Positions 1 through 11,100 of a stretch of DNA of 64,000 nucleotides are shown piece by piece. This DNA comes from Owenia fusiformis (Eukaryota; Annelida; Polychaeta; Sabellida; Oweniidae), in assembly GCA_903813345.2 (NCBI GenBank), contig CAIIXF020000001.1, forward strand, positions 56,592,270-56,656,269. The letters are read 5' to 3'. Below the pieces are notes generated by a model, which was given only the letters and a program-made list of their open reading frames with translations, ran no database searches and was not told where the DNA came from. Within the stretch, counting starts at the first letter, position 1. The number at the start of each line of letters is the position of its first letter. The translations under genes were made by a program, and so were the position numbers.

Positions 1-1204
1 AATCGACTATGTTTAATTCTGGAGTTTGGTTGTTCTGTTGATTATTTCCGATATTTCAGCAATAATAATATACCCAAAAGTTATTCTCAAGATATATCCA
101 TGGTATGTGAGATATCATATGAGCAATAACAATAGGACATCATTGATTGTCTGGATGAGAAACCTATGGCATAATGCATCTTTAAGATGTACATTTTTTT
201 ACAATTCTAGTAAAACATTGACAATAATGAGACAAACCACTTGGAAAATTATGTGAAATGTATTTGCATTGTCAAGCAGGTTTGTCGAATCATCTTATTT
301 TAACTTGTGTTTCCCATGTTAAAAATAAGAGAATTTTCAAGAGGCCATACATCAGTGGATGAGATTATACAAAATGTGAAACATACAAATTTTAAGGGAT
401 ATGTATCTAGACAATATTGGAAATTATGGATTTTCAGACGACCATAATTAGGAAATGGTGATCGAAAATCGACCTGTCATTTATTTTTGTCCCCAACTGT
501 ACAGACTGGTTCTTCTATCCTCATATAAGATTACTTTGTCCTTGGGCTATTTCGTCCATGGGGTCATTTCATTCGGCAGAAACCAAGAGCCACAGCCCTA
601 GAAAGGAGCTACACAATAGATGGCAAATGACAGGCTTCAAAGTTCATCAAAGTAATCATTGATTTTCACATCAATGCTCATTTTCTGGCTTATTCATCAG
701 AAATAAAAAACACAGAGCATAACAATGATTTCGTTGGATTGCAATCATTGTATGTTAGATGATTTGGAATATGCTAGAAGAAATAATCTCCATGACTAAT
801 ACTGTCAGCTTGACTTCCTGCTGATTTTATCAAGGTCACTGAACCAGGTGAAGGGTGGAGTCTTTGAGTACTTTCACTCGTGCATATCGCTCTGCAAAAT
901 ATCTTAATGATGCAACTTCAGATGATAAAGAAACGTGAGAAATTCAATTGGTTAACTGTATAAACATGTAGATCTTGGTTCTCATTGCATTATTTATGAT
1001 AATATTGACAAGATGATCTCACTTCCTCTTCAGAGGCACATGTTCCATTTTTGGTAGTTTTCCAAGGAAAAGGATCATATAGGAGATTCAAATCAATGCT
1101 ATGCAATATTAAACCATTGGGAATAAATCAAGAAAGTACATTCAAAGCTTGGGTACATATGTGGAAGTGTAAAATCAAAGTGAAATGTCAAAAAGTTTAC
1201 TGAC
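1..1204 (-). other. 14-3-3 gene intron 1 (part)
   Basis: Downstream of the 14-3-3 exon on the minus strand. The donor GTCAGT is read at 1204-1199 on the minus strand. I see no second 14-3-3 exon here, so the rest of the gene must lie beyond the left edge. Short open frames in this stretch have no recognisable content. Confidence 0.6.
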
Positions 1205-1522
1205 CAACACATCTTTGCAGATCTCTGTAAGCTCGTTTTCCACCTTCTCTCTGTATTCTTTAGCCATGGCTTGCTTCCTTTCGCTACCCTCTGTTTTTTG
1301 CTCTATACTTGAAATTACTCTCCATGACGATCGTCGAGCTCCTACAACATTCTTGTATGCAACAGAAAGTAGATTCCTTTCCTCGTTTGAAAGCTCATCG
1401 GTGTCTCGTTCGGTGACATTTTTCATTGCTTTGGCCATATCGTCATAACGCTCTGCTTGCTCAGCCAACTTGGCTTTCTGTACGAGCTCCTCCTTCGTGG
1501 CATCTTTACCCTTTCCGCTCAT
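1205..1522 (-). CDS. 14-3-3 protein (zeta-like), first coding exon, partial gene
   Basis: This exon encodes the first 106 residues of a 14-3-3 protein, a dimeric adaptor that binds phosphoserine/threonine peptides in the cytosol and nucleus. The translation shows the N-terminal dimer helices ([19 protein letters not shown], about residues 12-30), the family signature [11 protein letters not shown] (about 49-59) and the phosphopeptide-groove stretch GARRSSWR (61-68). The start is the ATG at 1520-1522, preceded by a short acidic/basic extension ([11 protein letters not shown]) typical of invertebrate zeta-type forms. The frame stays open a little past the exon, but the family sequence breaks exactly at DVL, where a GT donor follows. 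The remaining roughly 140 residues should lie on other exons left of the window. It is head-to-head with MRTO4, 640 bp apart. Family assignment is firm; the isoform name is less so. Confidence 0.95.
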
Positions 1523-2162
1523 TGTTTCACTATAAATATAAGGCTATAGATTTACTGTTACTACAAAAATGATGCTGGAATGACAACCAAATATCTTCGA
1601 CCTCAGGAAAATGGCGGACTGTACAGATGACAACTTTCTCATATCCTTACGCCATTTTCATATAGTTTCAAAATACCTTCTTCCCAGAGATAGACAAATA
1701 AATTAAAAATCTCTTTTGGATATGATTTTGATCTTATTGTTTCAAATCTGGAATCTTTCAACTGTGAACGATCCGTTATTAACATTTATTGAAATGTATC
1801 GCGGATGAATATAAAGAGCACCGGCTCGAAAGTAGTGCGTCCCTGATTTTGAAATTTAATACACAGGTTGAACAATTTAAGATCAAAGCTTTTTTGACCT
1901 GAGTTGTTGCTAGGCTAGTTGCTATGCTCCATTAGCAGAACTCTTAGTTTCTCAATCATGAATTCTCACTTTAAGATGTTCCAAGAAGGATAAACGATCC
2001 TTTCCTGAAAAAACAAGCGTCACAACTTCTAAACAATGTCTGGAGATGCCATTAAAAATTTGCTAAAAATTCATAGAAATGACGTCATTTTTACTTCCGG
2101 GTGTGTTCTTCCGTAAGTGATCTTCCGGTTGACCTAGATCCACACGTGAAAATAAAAATAAA
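1523..2162. promoter_or_regulatory. Bidirectional promoter between 14-3-3 and MRTO4
   Basis: This 640-bp interval separates two divergent start codons. Visible motifs are a YY1-like AAAATGGCGGAC near 1609-1620, a full CRE palindrome TGACGTCA at 2080-2087, ETS-type ACTTCCGG at 2093-2100 with two more CTTCCG cores at about 2108 and 2122, and an E-box-like ACACGTGA near 2142-2149. Such clusters are typical of TATA-less housekeeping promoters. The motifs are seen directly. Shared bidirectional use is inference from the geometry. Confidence 0.6.
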
Positions 2163-5100
2163 ATGCCCAAGTCAAAAAGAGATAAAAAAGGTAAGAAATA
2201 GCATATAACGTTGCACAATGTTTTGTTTTATGGTAACACAATTTTGTCTAAGATGATCCCGACCTCGAAACAATCCTACTAATCAGTTGCAGTCGAAAAG
2301 TACAGAATCTTAGAATTTTTCAGTAGCTAGTCTAGATCTAGATTTATTCAGAAATGAATCCCCACAGGAACTTGTATCAACACCTGTCATCGATTGGTGG
2401 CCCAACCTGGAAGAATAATACCCATCTCCTATAATATATTCGAACATTACTGTATTCACGCCTTCTATAAACTGTAAACAAAGTCAACATTTCACCCGGG
2501 TATATTCGCGAACAAAACCCCTGGTAATACTGTACGTGTAATGTGTGACATCATTAGAACGCACCTTTGATTGACTTAAAACTAAGTGGTGGACCAATCA
2601 AAGCGTTCAATGCAATACATAATACAGCTTGAACTACGAACAAAATTATTCTTGCCGTTCCATAAATTCAACCAATATAGAGTCCATTTCACTGCTTCAT
2701 TTCGTCAGTAGAACGGCAAATATAAGAAATTGGGAGACCATTGTGCAATAATATATGGAAAAGTATATTCATAATGTACATGAATGACATTTGTACAGTG
2801 CTGGTATATATTAATTGATCAGTCGTTTAATTGGCATATTTTCTTGAATTTTAACATTTAATGTCCCAAACTCCCACAAACTGCAGAAAAGTATACACCA
2901 TAAATCATATTTACCAAAATTAGTGTCTCCAAGGCTTCACACCAGCGTATGCATTATGCATTTGTCACGAGTTTGAGCTGAAACTTCCCCAAAATGAAGT
3001 AGGCTAAGGGTAGTCTCTGCCAGGTTTGTTTATTGTGGTAAGCTTGTAAGTGCTCAGAAGCAAATAATTCATGTGCGCAAAAAAATCAAATAATATGATT
3101 GGTTTAAACTTTGCTGCACATGCGCACAATGTGTGCCATATTTTTCTAGTGATTTCGTTTCGTTTCATGGAGTTTCCGTTTCAGTGTAACTTCCGCAAAA
3201 ATGGCTGACCATGGACAGAATTAACAGGTAAAATCACTTCGAAATTTCAAAATAACTTTTTACCTATAATAGCAAAACTTTTATTTTATTTGTGCATTCT
3301 ATCTATCAGATAAGAGTCTCAGGGGTATGTAGGCAAATTCATTTTGGTAGGAGCACTCTGTTTAGTTTGAAAACGCACCCTTAATTATTATATATCAGCA
3401 CTGTATATCTTGGATTGCTTCTAGTTTGGCTTATAAAGTGTGTGGCCTCTTATATTTGGATGTTTCTCTGCCCTGTTATTTTCAGTAAGATTAACATGGC
3501 TGAAATTCTTCAAATAAGACGGCACAACCTTATCGCACAAAAAACTAAAAAATCTGAAATATACAAATGTCATTCATGTACATTATGAATATACTTTTCC
3601 ATATATTATTGCACAATGGTCTCCCAATTTCTTATTTTTGCCGTTCTACTGACGAAATGAAGCAATGAAATGGACTCTAATTATTTCGTCTTCTTGCGAT
3701 TTTTATTTATAATTCGATTAACGCTGTAATTGAGGAACTTACCGCTGTATTAATCAGAAGTTTGAGCAGATCACAAATTTTAAGTTGGCTTTGTTATATG
3801 GATGTTTCTTTAATAGATAAAGAGAAAACAAAAGTGTATATCTTGTGTTGTGGTTTTCTCCAACTTCCAGCCGGTGCGCTGGAATAACAATGTGTCAGAT
3901 AAGGATTTTTTCTGCTTGCCATTTTGGCCACTAGATTTCAGATACCACTAGCCAAACAGATTCTTACGAAACTCATTAATTATATCTAAAAAGTACAGAA
4001 TCAGCTATTTGTCAAACTTGTGTATCCAACTATATCAAAGTGTCATTTATTGCCTAATAAGAGCATGCCCCTGCCTCCAGAAATCTTTTGAAATTTAGAA
4101 CCTCTCTTGTGCAAACTGAGCGTGGTATTCCTCATAAAAGTTCTTTTAGGCCTCACATGTACATGTAGATCTACACAGAAAATTTAATGAAGAACAAAAG
4201 ATACATGTGGCTAAATAACAGTCAGCGCCATATTTAGCGCTGACCCCCTGATAAGCATTCACCCCGCTTCACAAAGTTCAAGAAATATCGAGGAATAACC
4301 AAGGGAAAGATCAATACCCGGTGATTTCAGCGGGAAGTGGCGTTTCGTTCAGTGGATGAGCTGCGCGCGCACGCATAAATGTGATTATCCAATATAATTA
4401 GGGGAGGGCTATTTGAAATAGTTTTTGGTCTCAGGCGCGACCCAGGGCTGTTGTCTTAAGGACATTTCGTTGAAAATGAGCCATACGGCTGATAATTGGT
4501 AAGAGTTTGCGATCTTATAATGTATAACTGTTAATTAGACACATATTTTGACATGATTCTGTTGGAAATAAGCTTTGAACCGAGAGATATTCACGATTGA
4601 TATGCACATTTTTGATTGTGCCATTGCTTTTCCATTGCACAATCCATGTATTGATAGAAGAAACATTAATAATGCAGATTGGTTTACCTTCAATACATGG
4701 CAGACACTACATATCGGTCTATTAATACCAGTTTGTGCCTTAAATAGTTTTATATTTCCATCCACGGCCTGGAGCCTGGGTGTGTTTGTCTCTTATGTGT
4801 ATGCTTGTGCATGGACTTCTAATCACTAGCAGAATTTAACATGATGCAAACTCGACATTATAACTCATGCTGTAACATTTTGACTTCGCTGGAAAACAAT
4901 AGGAATTATTTTTCTTGCCAATCAATCATGAATCACAATCAAAATTTCAGAATGAGCAATCAGGCAATGATCCAAATCAAGTTATAACATTATATGATAT
5001 TCAGCAAGAAGTCCGGTAGAAATACAGAATATTTAAACATCAAAGCTGAAAGTTAAAAGCTAATCTGTCAATTTTCTGTCTGCAAAAGAGCGTTTACATT

Positions 5101-8100
5101 TGACACAATAACAGACTGAGGCTTTGAAATCTAGGATTCCCCAGGAAAATATGACGTCATACTAATTAGCATAAGGATTTCCCTATTGGTGTGGGTCGAG
5201 CCTTGTTCGAAAACACAATCCATAAATACATGCTAATTTCTAAGGAGATAGGAAGTGTATAACGTATTTATCGATTTTGTTTAAAGATTTAATCAATTAT
5301 CAAATTGTTTAAGTGGATAAAGTGGTCACACTTGCTTCAATTCATAGCGAAATCGACGGATAGAAACTGATCGAATTCCCGATATCCTACCCCGTATTAC
5401 TGTAGGCTATAAGCACAGTGACCTACAGAGGGCGCTATCACAAACAAGTACTGCACGAACCGATAAATTCCCGGGTATTGTAACGCCCTTGGAATAACCA
5501 AGTATTATATTATCGAATACACAGAAAAAATTACTCCGAAAGAAGTCAGCTGGCGATAATAGAGTATTTCATCATTACTTACACTAAAATGAGGAAAAAG
5601 TGGCGCATTTTGTAATTCACTGCCTCATCACAATAAATATCTATCATTTGGTCCTTTCCACATTATACTAAATTAATATAATGATGAATGAAGAAGGAAA
5701 TGTTCGAGTTAAAAAAAACATTTCGGCAATAGCTTCTGCACAGTTTTTATGCGCACCTAATCTCTTCGGCCAATCAGAACTCTCAAATAAAGAAATCCAG
5801 AGCACGGCAAATAAAAACCATGAAAGAAAACGTACCAGATCGCTGATATGGCAAGTGCTCCATCAAAACTGTTCGCCAGATGTATTTTCTGATGGCATTT
5901 GGCGAATGGCGACCGCTCATCCGACACACTGAATAAGTAACAGTATTTAGAAGATAAATGAATAAAACTTGCCCTTTTCATTACGCGTGGTGACGCTTGT
6001 GTATTTTGTAGTTAAAGTGGAGAAATTCCAGACCTGGCGCTCACCATTTTTAACTTTTTGCGCATGCGCGCACATGCGCATTGACTTTACATGTGCATGG
6101 GCATTACCGTTAAGAGATCACGTGACTATTCATATTTAGCTAACGTGAGTTATTTTGTAGCAAATCTTTACTTTCGAAAGTCACGAGATCTCGCGAGACC
6201 TAAAATGGCTGCAATCTAAATTCAAAAGTTTTGTTGTTGGTGCAATAATCAGTGCAGAGGGGTCATTCAACGATCATGGACCAGTGTCAAAATATATTTA
6301 AGTTTGGATATTTCATCAAGACTAACATCTATTTTTGTTATCTACAAAGAAACCCCCTAGATAAACATTATTTTAGCTAATATTCCTCTTGAAACATGGT
6401 GGATCTTAAAAATATAAAAGTGGAAGTCCCCTTTTTGAAGTTTTGAACTGAATTTACACTTCTTAATGCAGAAATTGATAATTTATCCATACATTTTAAG
6501 AAAATAGGTATGTCAAAGAAGATGTTAACCCTAGAAGCCCTAAGGTAAAAATAGTCACACGAACACCAAGCGCACCCCCCTTGTAAAATTTTTATTAGTA
6601 GAGCTAGGATGTTCAAACTTTTTCCACATACACTTCATTCAATTATCTACAACTTGGTATAAAAGTTTTAACAACTACGATGATGTGAGATTGCGTAATT
6701 TTATTTTTAAGACAACACGTATGGTAGAATTAGTGCTAGCTTTTTTCTGATTTTGTCTATAGGAGCTGATGATTACATCATAATAGATTAATAACAAATT
6801 AGTAAAGCTAGGATGTTCAAACTTTTACCAAAATATACTTCATTCAATTATCTACACTTTGGTGTAATAACTTTAACAACTATGATGATGGAAGATTGTG
6901 TAATCTTATTTGAAAGATAACATGTATGGTAGAAATAGTGCTAGCTTTTTCCGATTTTGTCTACTGCAGCTGATGATTACATCATAATAAATCAGTAACC
7001 CTATGTACAATTCTGCTGATTTTTTCAGAAAACATGTCTTATATCTGTAGCTTCAGCTACTGAAAATTTGACAGGTTATGGGGAAAAAACTTAACAGGGG
7101 GGGTCATTTTGACCCCCCTTAGGGCTTCTAGGGTTAAACCAAATGTTGCCTTGATAGCTCAGAAAAAAAGAAAAAACTTTCCTATTTTCTCTACCGTCCT
7201 TATTGCCCCTTTAATAGAACTTTGATTTACAACAGACTGTTGAAGGAACAAAATAAGGTAACAACAAATAAATTATGTATTGATTCAAATATATATAGCG
7301 TATTATAAATGCTACTCAGCACAGGGTTTAGTCAAAATGGGCTCGATGCTTTCTCTTCAAGAATTTTCAATCCAGCTTCCCAGAACTGACTGACTTCTGT
7401 CAGCTCAGTAGAGTAAACCCTTACCTTCTTCTAAGGCCACTATATTGTGACCTTAGAGTTTTGGTCTTATTACCTCACCAAAAATTCCAAAACACACATG
7501 AAGTGATCAATCTATTAGTTCACATCCTCTGGATCGCTAATTTAGAATTTATAGCCAGTTACTAATGTCAGATGTTAGCGACATTTCGTCCATTTTTCCT
7601 GGAGCCGTTTGTTTTAATTTTAGATGAAATCCTGATGAAATCACACAATATCTCATCAAGGAGCCCAGTCAGTTCCTTTTCAATTCATGAAATACTAAAA
7701 TGATGGTTTTTAGAATATTACTTAAATTTATTGAACCCCGACTAGAAATTTATAATTAATAGTTCACTGTGTTCCAGATGGAATTACTTTGAGCCAAGAA
7801 TTGTCTAGAGACTTGAGTAAAATCACTCCTTCCCCACATTGTCCATGTCTACATCGGATTTGCACAAAGAGTGCACTAATGTTATCATATGCTAGGACCC
7901 CATTGAAAGAGCACTGCAATATCATGGAATTGATTAAAATGTTTCAACCACTCACGTTGAACTCCAACTTATGAATGACTTACGAAAGTGTTCTGATAAT
8001 GGCTGATTCGTAACTTTACGAATTCATAAAGTTGCGAATTACAAATTCGTAACTTTCCGAAAGTTCTGTTAATGACCCCCAGGCTATAAAAATTTGCAAT

Positions 8101-11100
8101 CAGCATTCAGAAGATTTGAACTAATGGCCACTAATTAAAGCCACTAATATCATTTCTTGTGTGTTTTTGTTCGAAAATAAGACCAACTTGCGATTCAAAT
8201 TTTGAAGTGAGAAATGTCGACACCAGGGCTGATGCTAGCTTTGTTGAAAAATATTGAGTTGGAACCCTGGGATCCAATGCTCCTTCATCCTCCGATCACA
8301 GGGCTTCGAAATCCAGAATATATTCTTTCTTTTTACCCCCTGCGATAAGCAGTTAGCCTTTCCCCGATTAAGATCAAGAACTCGCGATCTGATTGCCAGA
8401 TTGCGACAGAAATCATGTATAAGTCATTGCACATAATAAGATCACATGATTCAGTTTAATCAGGCGCTTCCAATCGCTGATGACAATCTAGTCTCAAACC
8501 CAAAGTGCAATCTATGATAATATATACAGTAAAACCTGTGTATAATAAATATTTTTTTGCCATAAAATGTGTTCACTCTAGAGACAGGTGTTCACTAGAG
8601 AGAGGTGTGACCCAAGACAGGTTCCACTTTTCTTATTGTTCTTTACATACATTTGATGATAGGTAATATTTTGTGGGTGAATCTGAAATTGTTTGGATGA
8701 TATTTAAATATTGATTCTTTCTTTATATCCCTTCCATCTCATAAGAACTTAAGGGATAACCATTTTATTGATAAAGGTGGTAATTCCAGATTCTTGTCCA
8801 AAATAGATATTTCAAAAGATTTTTGAAACAATTTACATGTTGAAATATCACATTTAAGCTCACATTTAAACCAAACAAAGGATGCTGTCATATTTAAAAA
8901 GAGACATCTGTAAGTTGAAGAGATGAAAACCGGATTCATGCAAAATGAAGATTGAATTTCATTTTTTCTTGAGTGTGTATAAACCCCAGCTGATTCGTTC
9001 CACATAGAAAAATTGCCTGTGTGTGGGCTCCTTAACTTAACCTTTGCTAATCAATCTTTATTTTAATATTTGCAGTGTCCCTCACACAAACAAAGAAGAA
9101 AGGTTTTCAGCTAAAGCAACAATTAATCGAACAGGTAAGAGCTTTTCCCCAGAAACTTCAGTGTCAGATCATATGAACATATTCCTGAGAATATAATATA
9201 TTCAAATACATTGTAATATGATGATATTTTTGTTGAAAATAATTATATTAAGCTAACAAAGCTGGCCCTTTGAATGAAATTACTTACTTTTATCTTAAAA
9301 TGATATGTTGGACATTCCCCAATTAACTATCATACAGTAAAGTATTGTTACGTTGGGCCTTTGCCAAACCTTTGACTATGGTACAACACTAGACTTACAT
9401 TTTTGTATTTTATTGCAAATTGAACAAGACCAAATTTAACATGAATTGACAAACCTTAATCCACAAAGGATAACTAAAGAATATTAAACTCTATTAAAAA
9501 TATACAGTGAAACATGAATTAAAATTGAGGTAAAGAACAAATTATATTCAGTATTTAAAAATAAAGAGCAATGATTTTAGTTGTTGGCATCAAGCCAGTG
9601 TGACACAAAACTTCTAAGTTCAGTTAGTAGAAGACACTTGAAGTTGTATTCTTGGAAAAGATGTCGTTCACCTGCCAATATCTGTAGATAAGAATTGGAT
9701 AAACCAATTGAACCAAGGTCTATTGTCTTATTGCAAAATCCAATGGTATTATTTATCCCTACAGAGACTGTCCATGTAATGTTAAAATGAGTATTTAGCA
9801 ATGTAAGTACAACAGTATTTATTGAAAAATAAATGTGTTAGGCTATCTCACTTATTGTCCACTAGATTGCCATTTCTGCAGGATGAATACAATGTGGCCG
9901 CAAGTACTAAGAGGCTGTCATTCATTTTTAGGACTAAGATAGACAGCTCCTAATGGCAGGAAAGGCCACAACAGCTTGGTTCAATGTCGCAGAGTTCCAA
10001 GATGTATATAAGGAACTATTTAGCGATGAGCTGTCCTTACAGAAACATGCACTTGATCGTATCGATATATGGAGGAGTCGGTCCAACAATAAGCTATCAT
10101 CAGCCATTGACTGTACAGCATCTGTTGTTCTGGCTAAGATAGCAGATTCAACTGATGGGGATGATAAGAATAGTGTACAGTTCATGTATGGAATGGCTGT
10201 GTTGAGGTACGTCAATCTAATAGTTGAAAAACAACAAGAGGGAGCAAACTGGTCCAGACCGATGCACGTCATGGCTGAAGAGGTTGGTGTTCCTCAGTGG
10301 ATTGTAGACCTAAGGAATAATGTTGCCCATAATAACATGCCTAGTATAGCTGTACTAAGACTTGCTGCTGATTTTGCACTTGGCTGGCTGAAGCAGGAAT
10401 ACTGGGAGACACAACTTGAGGGTGTTGATGATTCAGAGTATGCACAGAGAAGTTGTGACTTGCTCAATGGTTACATAAAGCAAAGGGAACAAGAGGCGAA
10501 TGATGATGAGATTGATATGACAGAAACCTTGACTAACATTGATGATTTTGTCACCAAAAACGATTGCGAAATATTTCTTAATGTATTTGTATCAAGCTAC
10601 TTGTTTGCAAAGTTTCCATCAACCAACATGGAGAAAGATAGCCAATTGACATCGTGTTTGCAATTTTGGAAACCTATCCTCAGATTGATCAATAAGGCGA
10701 GATTGTCTTCTGTGTTGTTTTACACACTAATTGATAAGCTTACAAATAGTTATGACCCACTTATTCATAGAATGGCTTCCAAAATTGTCCAAGACCTCAG
10801 ATATGTTAGAGCAGAAGGTGCTATTTTCACAAATGCTCACAATGTGAATTGGAAGATAATGTTAGATAAATGTGTAGCCGCAAACAATGTTGAGGTCGTT
10901 GATATAATCAAGGCTATAATGCCAGAGGTACCTGGTATGACCAGGAACACCAAAGACAAGCTTGATGCCCTCACCGATCTGTACTCTGGGTCTACTATAG
11001 ATGACAGTGTCATGACTAGTGATGTTCATCGTTTGGACGATTTATCTCCTATAAATAGTGAGATATCCTATGTTATATCCAATGGGTCAGTAGATTGGTC

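Noticed and set aside
1185-1448. Serine-rich plus-strand frame
   Set aside because: It is the antisense shadow of the 14-3-3 exon.
4535-4829. Overlapping 76-84 codon frames on opposite strands
   Set aside because: Both lie inside MRTO4 intron 1, lack splice borders and recognisable content, and mirror each other.
9934-10272. Minus-strand frame of 112 codons
   Set aside because: It is the antisense shadow of LAS1L.
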